This document shows positions 1 through 8,577 of a stretch of DNA of 64,000 bases, one piece after another. The DNA lies in contig NZ_LCTF01000004.1 of NCBI RefSeq assembly GCF_001663375.1, positions 1-64,000 of the forward strand. Reading direction: 5' to 3'. The DNA comes from Caldivirga sp. MU80 (GTDB lineage Archaea > Thermoproteota > Thermoprotei > Thermoproteales > Thermocladiaceae). Each line of letters starts with the position of its first letter. The first letter of the stretch is position 1. The notes below the pieces were generated by a model that saw only the letters and a list, made by a program, of their open reading frames with translations, searched no databases and was not told the DNA's origin. A program made the position numbers and the translations under genes.

Positions 1-305
1 TAGGGCTTGCTCACCAAGCTCCTCATTCCCCTTTTAACGAATGATTCCGCAACCTCAGAGGCTTGCCTAATCGCCTGGATTACTAAGTGAGCATGCAAGC
101 CCGGATACTCCTGCCTATACTTACGGTAAAAAAGCCTTTGAAGCCGTGTTGCGCTCGTAACATTGTGCTTAACGGCATAAGCAACAACCTCACGAATAAT
201 GTTAAGGTACATGGTTTCAACTGAATAGAGCAACCTATTAAGCTCCTTAGCAACCTCCAACTCAACAGCCACAGACCTACGCAACAACAAAAGAAAGAAA
301 AACAC
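1..305 (-). CDS. TnpB-type (IS200/IS605 OrfB) protein, N-terminal part, cut by window edge
   Basis: Reading the minus strand from a GTG at 303-305 gives about 100 residues with no stop up to the window edge. The stretch RRSVAVELEVAKEL, then a helical segment with YRKYRQEYPGLHAHLVIQAI and a run ending in VKRGMRSLVSKP, is the typical N-terminal region of archaeal TnpB proteins, which precedes the RuvC nuclease core. The core lies outside the window, so nothing can be said about activity. No ATG is present near the start; GTG at 303-305 or TTG at 288-290 are the options. A left-end-like hairpin motif lies just upstream, which supports an insertion-sequence context. Confidence 0.75.
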   Translation of the reverse strand, partial: MFFFLLLLRRSVAVELEVAKELNRLLYSVETMYLNIIREVVAYAVKHNVTSATRLQRLFYRKYRQEYPGLHAHLVIQAIRQASEVAESFVKRGMRSLVSKP

Positions 306-321
306 CCATCTTAAAAACCTT

Positions 322-346
322 CACCCCAGAAGGGCGAGACTTGACA
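322..346 (-). repeat. Left-end motif of the TnpB element
   Basis: On the minus strand this reads CAAGTCTCGCCCTTCTGGGG. The same motif type (CAAGCCTCGCCCTTTAGGG) begins the TnpB element at about 16,934 and, in inverted orientation, the MITE at 41,028-41,288. It sits a short distance upstream of the TnpB start, as the left end of such elements should. Confidence 0.6.
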
Positions 347-419
347 AGCCAAGGGAGGTCAGCGTTCAAATCCCTCACTCACCGAGTCAGGTCTCTGGCA
401 CTCATCACGGTTCATGAAT

Positions 420-854
420 TTAAATGATCATGGTTGCTATTGAGGCCACCTGGGGCCACCTCTGGGCAGCCTCCATGGCCACTGGGCCATGTATTTCAGT
501 GCCCTTAACCTGCCCCTCCTCAGTGACTATGACCACTGCGTTATCCTCAAATGCAATCCACGTACCGTCCGGTCTCCTGAAGGGTCTCCTCTGCCTAACC
601 ACAATTGCCCTAAGTATCTGCTTCCTCATCTCAGGCTTACCCTCCTGAACACTGACAACGACCATATCACCCACGCTGGCCCCTGGTATCCTCCTATGCA
701 CACTCTTGGAGTAGTGCCCAACTATACCAATGACCCTAACCAACTTAGCCCCACTGTTATCTGCAACAGGAACCAGGCTATTCATGAATATGCCAGGCGT
801 TAAGTGAAACCTCCACGGAACACCCACTGTACGTGGTCCACCCCTCTTAGCCAT
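420..854 (-). CDS. rpl14: Large-subunit ribosomal protein uL14
   Basis: This is uL14 of the 50S subunit, which binds 23S rRNA near the interface with the small subunit. The central block [19 protein letters not shown] followed by [15 protein letters not shown] is the family signature, and the 144-residue length matches archaeal homologues. I place the start at the second Met (MAKRGG, base 854) because archaeal uL14 begins this way; an upstream ATG at 863 would add three residues. It stands alone, without its usual L24 or S17 neighbours, and ends just before the remnant of a TnpB element. Confidence 0.95.
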   Translation of the reverse strand: MAKRGGPRTVGVPWRFHLTPGIFMNSLVPVADNSGAKLVRVIGIVGHYSKSVHRRIPGASVGDMVVVSVQEGKPEMRKQILRAIVVRQRRPFRRPDGTWIAFEDNAVVIVTEEGQVKGTEIHGPVAMEAAQRWPQVASIATMII

Positions 855-954
855 AATAGCCACGTGGCAAAGCCCTATTTAACCTTTACCCAACATCGAT
901 ACCCACCCAGGCGCTTAAATTCTAGGCCAACCTAAATGAAATGTGCCAAGCGAT

Positions 955-1660
955 ATGAAGAATGTTGTGGAATTGGCCAGGAGGCTGATGGAAAGGGGCA
1001 TTGACGTAGTGGATGTGCTACTCACCGCCTTAAGCAGGGAAGACCCAGAGGTTTTCATAATCATTTGTAGTGTTTATTTCTGTTAATGGTTAATCCTCAG
1101 ATAAGTTTATAAAACTTAACCTTAGCGCCTTTATTAGTGCCCCTGGGTTTCCGAGATCCGTAGTGGCTGGGAACCCCCGGCGACGGGTGGGGAGCCGCTG
1201 CGGTGAGGGGGCCTGGGGCGACCGTCGAGAAGGAGACGGCGGGTAAACGAATACAACCCGCCGCCTCCAGAGAGACGGTGATTAGGGAGAGGATTAATAT
1301 TTGCTGAAACTTACATGGCGGAGTGCCGTGAATACCTGGATAGGGGTGACCCAGTTCATGCATCGGAAAGGGCATACAAGGCCACTGAGGAGGTTATTAA
1401 GGCGCTGGCGGAGAAATTCAAGACAGTTGAGTACCAGGAGGCATTAAGGGAGGGTAGGTGGTATACTTACTTGCTGAGCAGGGCCACAAAACCTTGGCCT
1501 CTCAATTAGGTGATTGGGTATTGGATGGGTGGAATTCCGCATACGGCCTTCACGTTTGGGCCTTCATGAGGGTGAGTTAACCGTGGATTACGTTAAGGTG
1601 GGTGTTAGGAAAGTGGAAACGATGATTAATGAGGCAAGGGAGATAATCATTAATCAGTGA
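955..1660 (+). pseudogene. PaREP1-family protein gene, broken by an insertion and frameshifts
   Basis: Two halves of one gene are visible. Bases 955-1050 encode an N-terminal helix (MKNVVELARRLMERGIDVVD then LLTALSREDPEV) and bases about 1279-1660 encode the rest (YMAECREYLDRGDP, ASERAYKATEEVIKALAEKF, EALREGRWYTYLLSRA, GWNSAYGLHVWAF, HEGELTVDYVKVGV). This matches the helical PaREP1 family, which is expanded in Thermoproteales and has no settled function. A 228-base element separates the halves. Three further frame changes can be placed: one extra base near 1302, a shift near 1488 (after LLSRATK) and one missing base near 1564 (after HVWAF). The gene cannot make a full product. The intact remainder of 1315-1509 alone would give a 64-residue fragment. 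Confidence 0.75.
1051..1278 (-). mobile_element. Short non-autonomous element, copy 1 of a hairpin-rich family
   Basis: This 228-base piece lies inside the PaREP1 reading frame. Its right end (TTTGTAGTGTTTATTT, about 1063-1078) matches the right end of the TnpB-like element at 12,029-13,290. Its other end (about 1165-1278) matches the left end of that element down to the final GAGAGACGG. The interior TnpB-like gene is missing. Copy 3 at 26,278-26,502 aligns along nearly the whole length. Hairpins are visible: GGCGGGT (about 1238) with ACCCGCC (about 1257), CCGTC (about 1222) with GACGG (about 1235), and GGGTTTCC with GGGAACCC (about 1145-1178). No target duplication is evident, as expected for IS200/IS605-type movement. 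Confidence 0.7.
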
Positions 1661-1669
1661 TTAATTTTG

Positions 1670-3148
1670 TCATTGAGCTAATGATGCAAGTTCACTTAAC
1701 CTACCCATGATGGAGCCTACGGCATCGTTGATGGTAGGCTTACCGGCAACTGCCTCATCAATTAACTTATACACTACCTTGGTTAACCCGCCGCATCCCC
1801 CACACTCACCCTTAACCTTAAGTACAGCGTGCGATACATAGGCCAGTAGCGCCACCAGCATTGATAGGGCTTGGTTAGCCTCATGAAGCTTGATGGCTGA
1901 GTTGGCGCTCATTGAGTTCACGTCCTCCTGCAGCCCGCTCGTGGGTATGTTGTGTACCGTTGATGGTGAGGCCAGTTCCCTCAACCTACCCGCAAGTGAT
2001 GCGGCGGTGTACTGCGTGAGCATTAACCCAACCCTCCATGGCCCATCGGCCAGGTAGTTGCCTACATTGTTTATCTCCCTCCTCATTAACTGCATGATTA
2101 ACCTCTCAATTAGGTTACCCAATACCGATAGGGCCACCCTGGCTAGGTCCACTGGTAGGGCTATGTACTGCCCGTGGAAGAAGCAGGTTGATGATGCACC
2201 ACCCCCTAGGATAATTGGGTTATCACTCACGGAGTTCGCCTCATCGGTAACAGTCTCAACAGCCCAGTTAACTGAGTCAAGTACTGAACCAACCACCTGG
2301 GGTATGCACCTAATGGAGTACGGGTCCTGTAGCCTACCAGACAGGTTGACCAGGGAACTACCCTTAACCATGTTAACCACAGCACCAGCAACCCATCGTT
2401 CACCTGGGTGTAGCCTAGTCCTGTCAGTAACGGCGTTGAAGGGTGCCGTGGATGCCCCAGATGCCTCAAGGGCCAGTGCCATCGAGGCTATTGCCGCCTT
2501 AACCAGGGTTAGGGAATCCCACAACCCAAGTAGGGCCACCGCCGTACTGTAGCTGTTACCGTTTATCAGCGCCAGAGCCTCCTTGTAACTTAACCTTAAT
2601 TCAGGTATTCCAGCCTCCCTCAAAGCCTCATGTGCCTCAACCGCCACACCCCTAAACCTAACCATCCCCCTACCAAGCATTGCCAGCGCTATGTGGGCTA
2701 GCGGCGCAAGGTCACCACTAGCCCCCACTGAACCAAACCTAGGCACAATGGGCACCACCCCCCTGTTCAACAGCTGGATGAGCGTATCCACCACCACTTC
2801 CCTAACACCACTGAACCCCCTTGATAGTTGGTGAGCCCTAACCGCCATGGTGCCCCTAACCCAGTCATCGGGAGCATAGTCCCCAACACCGGCGGCGTGG
2901 TCCATGAGGAGCTCTATTGATTTACTGGCAACTTCATCAGCCCCCACGGTCACGTTGTAAAGCTCCCCAAGCCCAGTGTTAACGCCATACATGCTGATAC
3001 CCTTGGCAACAAGCCCCTCCAACACTGCCCTGGAATCCATCATTAATCCGAGGGCCTCCTCGCTTAGGGCAACCTCCTCGTTAAGCCTAGCCACCCTCAC
3101 AACGTCGCTAATGCTCAGTTTCACCTCCCCACCCAGCCTAACAACCAT
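1670..3148 (-). CDS. hutH: Histidine ammonia-lyase
   Basis: This enzyme removes ammonia from L-histidine to give urocanate, the first step of histidine breakdown. The sequence FGSVGASGDLAPLAH holds the Ala-Ser-Gly triplet that cyclises into the MIO electrophile. Further family motifs are YGVNTGLGELYNV in the N-terminal part and QEDVNSMSANSA near the C-terminus. I choose the Met at 3148 (MVVRLGGEVKLSIS), giving 492 residues, close to the usual 500; the longer frame would run across the divergent hutI start and its TATA box. hutI is transcribed divergently 69 bases away, so the two probably share control. Close relatives act on Tyr or Phe, but the hut context favours His. Confidence 0.9.
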   Translation of the reverse strand: MVVRLGGEVKLSISDVVRVARLNEEVALSEEALGLMMDSRAVLEGLVAKGISMYGVNTGLGELYNVTVGADEVASKSIELLMDHAAGVGDYAPDDWVRGTMAVRAHQLSRGFSGVREVVVDTLIQLLNRGVVPIVPRFGSVGASGDLAPLAHIALAMLGRGMVRFRGVAVEAHEALREAGIPELRLSYKEALALINGNSYSTAVALLGLWDSLTLVKAAIASMALALEASGASTAPFNAVTDRTRLHPGERWVAGAVVNMVKGSSLVNLSGRLQDPYSIRCIPQVVGSVLDSVNWAVETVTDEANSVSDNPIILGGGASSTCFFHGQYIALPVDLARVALSVLGNLIERLIMQLMRREINNVGNYLADGPWRVGLMLTQYTAASLAGRLRELASPSTVHNIPTSGLQEDVNSMSANSAIKLHEANQALSMLVALLAYVSHAVLKVKGECGGCGGLTKVVYKLIDEAVAGKPTINDAVGSIMGRLSELASLAQ

Positions 3149-3191
3149 ACGCCTAGGTACCCTTGGGTTATTAATGCATTGCCACAACACC

Positions 3192-3197
3192 TTTAAA
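3192..3197 (+). promoter_or_regulatory. TATA box in front of hutI
   Basis: The sequence CCTTTAAACACC is centred 24 bases before the hutI GTG start. With archaeal initiation about 25 bases downstream of the TATA box, the hutI message would be leaderless. The motif is self-complementary (TTTAAA) and lies about 45 bases from the hutH start on the other strand, so it may serve both genes. Confidence 0.5.
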
Positions 3198-3217
3198 CAC
3201 CTGCGCATTAACATGAC

Positions 3218-4438
3218 GTGAAGGCGCAGTTGGTAATAGGGCCGATTGGCCAATTGGTTACCGCGAAGTCAATGCCCTGGAGGCCAGGTGATGAGGCACT
3301 GGTTCTTGAGGACGCCGGGCTAGTGATCAACAATGGCGTAATTACTGACCTTGGGCCCTGGGAAGTGGTGAGGAGTAGGTACAATGCCAGCCAGGTGATG
3401 AATGCGGATGGCCTACTAGTCACGGCCGGGTTAATAGACCCGCACACCCACCTCCTATTCGCCGGCTCCCGTGAGGATGAATTTGAGTTGAAGGTTATGG
3501 GCGCAACCTATGAGGATATACTTAAGGGTGGTGGCGGCATATACAGGACCATTAACGACACGATTAGGGCCGGTGACAGTGAATTAATCAGCATTGGCCT
3601 AGGTAGGCTTAACAGGGCGTTGAGCCACGGGACCACTACCATTGAGGTTAAGAGCGGTTACGGCTTAACCATGGAGCAGGAGGTTAGGCTACTTAGGTTG
3701 ATTAATGAATTAGGGAGACTAAGCAAAGTCGACGTCATACCCACGTTCCTAGCCCACGTACCACCGAGAAGTGGGCGGAGGGATGAATACGTTAGAGGTG
3801 TGGCCAACTCAATCAACGGCCTTAGGGGCTTGGCCAAGTTCGTGGATGTATTCTGTGATGAGGGGGCGTTCACCGTGGATGAAACCAGGGTAGTGCTGAA
3901 ATCAGCCGTTGAGACTGGATTTGGGGTTAGGATCCACGCAGATGAGTTAGCCTACATTGGGTGTAGTGACTTAGTCAGGGACTTCAACTTCTCATCAATG
4001 GACCACCTGCTAAACACCCCTGAGAGCAACATTAAGGCTATGGCTAATAAGGGTGTTACGGCAACCCTACTACCCATAACCATACTAACCAATAGGACCA
4101 GTAAAAGGCCGCCCATCAATGCGCTCAGGGGTAACCGGGTGCCAATCGCCATAGGCACTGACTTCAGCCCCAACACCTGGTCGTTAAGCCTGCAATTAGC
4201 CATGGAACTGTCAACGCATATGCTTGGCCTAACACCCATGGAGGCCTTAATGGCGGCGACCGTTAATGCAGCCTATAGCCTAGGCCTAAGGGATAGGGGC
4301 TTGTTAATGCCGGGTTACCTAGCTGACGTGGTTATTTGGAATATACCCAACTACAGGTGGTTAACCTACGAGTTGGGTATGAATAAGGCTAAGGCCGTTA
4401 TTAAAAGAGGTGAGGTCGTTGTACAGTATGGTGACTAG
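3218..4438 (+). CDS. hutI: Imidazolonepropionase
   Basis: This amidohydrolase opens the imidazolone ring of 4-imidazolone-5-propionate to give N-formimino-L-glutamate, the third step of histidine degradation. The metal-binding PHTHLLFAGSREDEF (residues about 71-85) has the HxH pair. Other family blocks are STTIEVKSGYGL (about 135-146), FLAHVPP, FGVRIHADELA and IAIGTDFSPNTW, where the His and Asp supply further ligands. At 406 residues it is full length. The start is the GTG at 3218, set by the TATA spacing. It is divergent from hutH, while hutG and hutU lie about 10 and 18 kb away. Confidence 0.92.
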   Translation: MKAQLVIGPIGQLVTAKSMPWRPGDEALVLEDAGLVINNGVITDLGPWEVVRSRYNASQVMNADGLLVTAGLIDPHTHLLFAGSREDEFELKVMGATYEDILKGGGGIYRTINDTIRAGDSELISIGLGRLNRALSHGTTTIEVKSGYGLTMEQEVRLLRLINELGRLSKVDVIPTFLAHVPPRSGRRDEYVRGVANSINGLRGLAKFVDVFCDEGAFTVDETRVVLKSAVETGFGVRIHADELAYIGCSDLVRDFNFSSMDHLLNTPESNIKAMANKGVTATLLPITILTNRTSKRPPINALRGNRVPIAIGTDFSPNTWSLSLQLAMELSTHMLGLTPMEALMAATVNAAYSLGLRDRGLLMPGYLADVVIWNIPNYRWLTYELGMNKAKAVIKRGEVVVQYGD

Positions 4439-4488
4439 GTAGACGTTAGCCGTGCCTCCACATCATTCAGCTGAGGGGTGGATTTTGA

Positions 4489-4851
4489 TTAGGGTCTCCA
4501 GGTTAACGATAGTATGGAGCCGACCAGGAGCAGTAGGAAACCCACAATGAAACCTCCTAGGATGGCTGTGAAGAAGCTGACTATCGCCAGAATTAGCAAC
4601 AACGCCCCTATTACGTGGGCCTCACCCTCGCTTACCGTTGAACCCAGCCTTATTGATAATGCCACTGATAAGACGCCCACTATGAGGCCAATTATGGATA
4701 ACACAACGAAGGGTATGCCCAATAGGCCGATGAACGGTATTAGGCTGAAGACTGATGTGAATATGAACTCGACTATGGCGCTAATTAGAATAATTATACT
4801 ACCTATTAGCGAAAACACATAAGCCGCCCTGGGTGTTTTAATTTGAGCCAT
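4489..4851 (-). CDS. Small four-helix membrane protein, function unknown
   Basis: The 120-residue product is almost entirely hydrophobic, with four predicted membrane segments (about residues 12-32, 40-65, 80-97 and 98-117) separated by short loops, one of them charged (STVSEGEAH). It starts with MAQIKTPRAAYVFSLIG. Such small proteins are common in Thermoproteales and I do not recognise a family with a known role. It is convergent with hutI and stands alone. Confidence 0.7.
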   Translation of the reverse strand: MAQIKTPRAAYVFSLIGSIIILISAIVEFIFTSVFSLIPFIGLLGIPFVVLSIIGLIVGVLSVALSIRLGSTVSEGEAHVIGALLLILAIVSFFTAILGGFIVGFLLLLVGSILSLTWRP

Positions 4852-4935
4852 GGATACTTACCTAAGTTCCGTTTTAAATATTTTTCAGCCCCACGATCCA
4901 CCAATTAAGGCAATTGATCCATTACAACGTACCTA

Positions 4936-4967
4936 AAGTCTCGCCCTTAAAGGCGGGGAGGGGTCAT
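4936..4967 (+). repeat. Solo end or remnant of the TnpB element
   Basis: AAGTCTCGCCCTTAAAGGCGGG is followed by GAGGGGTCATTTT. The first half resembles the left-end hairpin of the TnpB element at 16.9 kb and the second half matches its right end (GGCGGGAAGGGGTCATT at about 18,450-18,465). No transposase lies nearby. The TGA that ends the neighbouring minus-strand gene lies in this motif. Confidence 0.5.
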
Positions 4968-5296
4968 TTTATGCTTACCGCTGACTGTAGGTATAGGACG
5001 TTGTAGAGGTTCTTCCGCCTAACCACGGCGAATGTAAATATGTGGTCCACCTGGCCATCATTGGCCACAGCCCTGACGTACTTTACATCATCTGGGTTAC
5101 TGGTTTCAACACCATCAAGGTTTAGGAGCCTAACCTCAACCACGTTTAGGCCAAGCCCACTTAACTGACCCCTAACACAGTCACCTATAGCCTCGAAGGT
5201 TAATCCCTCACAGGACCCACTCATGAATGTCTCCATTACCTTACCGTGGAGCTGCTGAACCCTCCTCCTAAAGCCTTCATCAATATCCACGCCCAT
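4964..5296 (-). CDS. Hypothetical 110-residue protein
   Basis: I do not recognise this protein. It looks soluble and mixed alpha/beta, beginning MGVDIDEGFRRRVQQLHGKV and carrying two Cys residues (SGSCEGLTFEAIGDCVRG). The C-terminal half has alternating hydrophobic strands (VKYVRAVAND, VDHIFTFAVV, LYNVLYLQSAV). Its stop codon falls inside an insertion-sequence end motif, so the original C-terminus may have been longer. It is divergent from the membrane protein at 5412. Confidence 0.6.
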   Translation of the reverse strand: MGVDIDEGFRRRVQQLHGKVMETFMSGSCEGLTFEAIGDCVRGQLSGLGLNVVEVRLLNLDGVETSNPDDVKYVRAVANDGQVDHIFTFAVVRRKNLYNVLYLQSAVSIK

Positions 5297-5411
5297 TAAT
5301 AATCCCCAGATTAACAGGCTTAAATAACTTAACTTAATAATATTGGTAGTTTAAGGTTAAGTGAACGTTAAGACTTTAAAAATAAAGATTACGTGGCAAC
5401 GGGGGATGTTT

Positions 5412-7259
5412 ATGGGTAAGCTTGAGGATGCGATTAACTCAGCGTCACCCTGGCTAATCATAGTTACATCACCTATCCTAACCTCAATTCAGTTAAGTAG
5501 GGGGTATTGGCCGGTTGACTTAACCCTCTGGTTAATGATGATTGGGATAACCGTTCAATTCCTAAGGATGCTAAGTAGCAAGTGGGGCATTGGGGCATTA
5601 ACGGCAACCATCGGGTTAGCCTTAACGTGGCTGGGTAGGGTTGGCTTAGTGTTCAACTACTTTATAATAACTAACGGCCTATATCAGCTAATAGGCGCCG
5701 GGAGCTGGGGTCCAGCCCCAGGTTCACTGATCCTCGCTTCCATAATGACTACCGGCTTTGAGCTTTATGGAGTGGGGCTAGTGGCCATGGCTTACATTGA
5801 CCATGGCGGCGTAGCCATAGGGGACGTACTGATGGGCTTTATTGACGCCGCAGGGGCCTTCATGGTTAAGTACAGTTACCTGTTCGCTTTCCTAATACCA
5901 TTCATAGTCCGCATGATTCCAGAGCTGGTTTCGTGGCCGTGGTTCGTTGGCTATGATACACCTGAATACACCGCAACCCTAATGGATTATTTGATTAAGC
6001 CAACCTTCTTCACCTACACTAGGTGGTACGGGGGGCCTAATGCACTTCCACCACTCCTCTTCCTCCTGCTTTACCCAGTAGCCCACCTGGTTAACCCCTG
6101 GCTGATATTCAAGTTCAATAATGCAGTCCTCTTGGGCTTACTGGGGGTTTCCATGAACTTCATGCTTAGGAGGATGAGGGTTAACCAGGGTGATGCCTTA
6201 ATCGCCTCCTTAATCTTCACCCTATACCCAACAATGTTCACCCTATCCTGGGAGTTCGCAATGCTGATGCTTGGCCTCGTGATGCTGCTCTTAACCATGG
6301 CCATCATGCACCTGCACATTGAATCCCACAAGAGGTATTGGCTACCCTTACTAGCCTTAACAGTCCTATCGGCGTTAGCCCACCAGGTCTCGGCAACCTT
6401 AACGGCATTAATCTTCATATCCTACTTCGCAGTTAAGGATAGGGACCCCAGGTGGCTTGGATTAGCACTAATAGGGGTTGCTGCAGATGCCTTCTACACA
6501 AACTTCACCATGCTCACGGTAACCCACACCCAAGTTGGCTTATCGGTATCCAGTAGCCTAGTCTACTCAAGTGGTATCCCACCATACCAGGCCATTGAGG
6601 GTTACCTGATTCAACTTGTGGTCGCCTACTGGCCACTCCTAATACTGGTCAGCCACAATTGGAGGAGGGGTAACTTCATACTGTATACCCTACTCCTCTG
6701 GCTCCTAGTAATACTACTCCCCTCAGGCCTAATGCCATCAAGCAGTTTCATTTCCTGGTGGATCTGGGCCTTAACCTTACCAATAGCCCTAGCCCCATTG
6801 GCAACTAGGCCTAGGGCGCTTTCAGCGGCTTTGTTAGCTGTGTTGGTTCTCCTCGACATAGCCTGGTCATGGTCATCAATAGTGAATTACGTAATACCCT
6901 CAATAGGGCCCGAGGTCATTACGGTCCAGGGCCCATTCTCAAGGGCTTGCGTAACACCACTCGAGGAGGGGTTCGCCTATGAGGCTGGGGTTTACGTTGC
7001 ACACCATTTGAATGGTACGTACGTAACCGATTACTGCCTATACACATTCATACACCTAGCCGATAGGTTCGGTAGAGGCGTGGTGGTTAGCGATAACCCA
7101 TTGGACACGGCTCTAAGCCTAAACGGCACAGTCTACCTAGTCACCACCCAGTACCTAAGCAACTACACCATGGTGGCCAGGTTCGGTGAGGGCGTAGTCA
7201 TACTACCCTACAATAGGGGTGTAGCTTACCCAGTCTACATATTCAAGGTTAAGGGTTAA
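5412..7259 (+). CDS. Large polytopic membrane protein, GT-C glycosyltransferase-like
   Basis: The 615-residue product has about 13 membrane spans and a C-terminal extracytoplasmic domain of about 110 residues. After the fifth span comes PWFVGYDTPEYTATLMDYL, an acidic, aromatic loop of the kind found in the first outer loop of GT-C enzymes, which transfer sugars from polyprenyl carriers. FTYTRWYGGPNALPPLLF follows. The start is taken at 5412 because GGGGGA lies 6-11 bases upstream; a GTG at 5361 would add 17 residues. There is no glycosylation gene next to it. The GT-C call is inferred from topology and the Asp/Glu-containing loop. Confidence 0.55.
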   Translation: MGKLEDAINSASPWLIIVTSPILTSIQLSRGYWPVDLTLWLMMIGITVQFLRMLSSKWGIGALTATIGLALTWLGRVGLVFNYFIITNGLYQLIGAGSWGPAPGSLILASIMTTGFELYGVGLVAMAYIDHGGVAIGDVLMGFIDAAGAFMVKYSYLFAFLIPFIVRMIPELVSWPWFVGYDTPEYTATLMDYLIKPTFFTYTRWYGGPNALPPLLFLLLYPVAHLVNPWLIFKFNNAVLLGLLGVSMNFMLRRMRVNQGDALIASLIFTLYPTMFTLSWEFAMLMLGLVMLLLTMAIMHLHIESHKRYWLPLLALTVLSALAHQVSATLTALIFISYFAVKDRDPRWLGLALIGVAADAFYTNFTMLTVTHTQVGLSVSSSLVYSSGIPPYQAIEGYLIQLVVAYWPLLILVSHNWRRGNFILYTLLLWLLVILLPSGLMPSSSFISWWIWALTLPIALAPLATRPRALSAALLAVLVLLDIAWSWSSIVNYVIPSIGPEVITVQGPFSRACVTPLEEGFAYEAGVYVAHHLNGTYVTDYCLYTFIHLADRFGRGVVVSDNPLDTALSLNGTVYLVTTQYLSNYTMVARFGEGVVILPYNRGVAYPVYIFKVKG

Positions 7260-7260
7260 G

Positions 7261-7376
7261 ACGAAGTAGAATGATGTATTATATGCAATTGAGTATACTT
7301 TCTCTATATATCAATATATAATGTTCCTATTTTACTAACATAACGCACTTATAGGGTAAGGTTGAATGCCTAAGCG
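7261..7376 (+). promoter_or_regulatory. AT-rich promoter region of the pst operon
   Basis: The 116 bases between the stop at 7259 and pstS are strongly AT-rich, with CTATATATCAATATATAATG at about 7303-7322, which can hold one or more TATA boxes. The TATA-to-ATG distance of about 55-70 bases leaves space for a short leader. No inverted repeat that clearly marks a phosphate operator was seen. Confidence 0.4.
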
Positions 7377-8573
7377 ATGGGTAGCCTAACCAGTAAACCG
7401 GTAATACTAGGGGTAGTGATAGTAATAGTGATTGCAGTAGCAGTAGTAGCATCATACTCATTGATGTTTAAGAACTCTGGCCAAAGTAAAGCCACCACTA
7501 CCACTAGTAAAGTCGTCACCACTACTAGTCTTATGGTGAGTGCTACCATTAGGGCTGGTGGCTCTACATGGATATATCCTCAGATGGAGGTATGGATACG
7601 TAACTTCACATCGATTTACCCCAGCATTTCAATTACCTATGATAGTGTTGGTAGTGGGACAGGTGTAACTAGGCTGCTGCAGGGTGTTTACGATATAGGG
7701 GCCTCTGATGTACCTATGCCAACGCAGCTTTATGAAAATGCCACGAAGATTTACGGCAAGGTGGTTACTATACCTGACTCTATAGGTGCCGAGGCATTCA
7801 TATACAATATACCCGGCTTTAAGGGCACTTTAAACCTCACAGCGGATATAATAGCCGGTATTTACACGGGGAAGATACAGTATTGGGATGATCCAAACAT
7901 AACGGCGATAAACCCCGGTTTCCATTTCCCGCACGAGAGGATAATAGCTGTCCACAGGAGTGATGGGAGTGGAACCACCTTCACGTTAACCTTATGGCTC
8001 CAGAAATCCTCAGAGGTTTGGAGGAGTAGTGGTGTGGGTTATGGTTACGTGGTTAACTGGCCAGTGGACCAGTTAGGTACTGGGCTTGGTGGTAAGGGTA
8101 ACGAAGGCGTTACTGCTTATGTTAAGCAGAACCCGTGGTCTATAGGTTACGTGGAGCTTAACTACGCCATAGTTAATAATCTAAGTGTTGCTGCTGTTCG
8201 GAACCCAGCCACGGGGGAGTTCGTGATCCCAAGTCCCAGCAGTACGCTCAACGCGCTCAACGCAGTGAACTTAGCTCAGTTACCCAGTGTGCTCGATAAT
8301 TGGTACCCGTATGCCGGCATATTCATGAATATAAAGGCACAAGGCGCATACCCGATAGTCGGCGGTTCCTACCTGCATGCGCCAGCTAATTACACTGACT
8401 GCAATAAGGCTATTGCCGTATATCTATTCCTTAAATATATACTAACCCAGGGGCAGCATGAGCTGCTTACGGGTTACGTACCATTACCTAGCGCAGTGGC
8501 GCAGAAGCTAGTTGATGAACTTGGCAATGACATGACGTGTAACGGTAAGCCGGTGGCTAACTTAATTGGGTGA
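7377..8573 (+). CDS. pstS: Phosphate ABC transporter, substrate-binding protein
   Basis: This is the extracytoplasmic phosphate receptor of the Pst importer. A hydrophobic N-terminal anchor (about residues 8-29) is followed by a Thr/Ser-rich linker (about 36-55), as in membrane-tethered archaeal solute receptors. The mature domain shows the PstS blocks AGGSTWIYPQMEVW, YDSVGSGTGVTRLL, YDIGASDVPM and VHRSDGSGTTFTLTLWL, which line the phosphate-binding cleft. It has 398 residues and heads a tight four-gene operon; pstC follows at once. Confidence 0.9.
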   Translation: MGSLTSKPVILGVVIVIVIAVAVVASYSLMFKNSGQSKATTTTSKVVTTTSLMVSATIRAGGSTWIYPQMEVWIRNFTSIYPSISITYDSVGSGTGVTRLLQGVYDIGASDVPMPTQLYENATKIYGKVVTIPDSIGAEAFIYNIPGFKGTLNLTADIIAGIYTGKIQYWDDPNITAINPGFHFPHERIIAVHRSDGSGTTFTLTLWLQKSSEVWRSSGVGYGYVVNWPVDQLGTGLGGKGNEGVTAYVKQNPWSIGYVELNYAIVNNLSVAAVRNPATGEFVIPSPSSTLNALNAVNLAQLPSVLDNWYPYAGIFMNIKAQGAYPIVGGSYLHAPANYTDCNKAIAVYLFLKYILTQGQHELLTGYVPLPSAVAQKLVDELGNDMTCNGKPVANLIG

Positions 8574-8577
8574 GAGT

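Noticed and set aside
350-410. tRNA-like 3' end (GTTCAAATCCCTCACTC) near 390
   Set aside because: No pairing T-stem, no acceptor partner and no anticodon arm upstream, so it is neither a tRNA gene nor a clear attachment site.
1097-1375. 92-codon frame on the minus strand over element copy 1
   Set aside because: It is the translation of the structured hairpin block, which reads open in copy 2 as well only because the block is GC-rich. No family likeness, and the plus strand holds the PaREP1 remainder.
2058-2552. 164-codon frame on the plus strand inside hutH
   Set aside because: It is the shadow of a well-conserved ammonia-lyase frame on the other strand.
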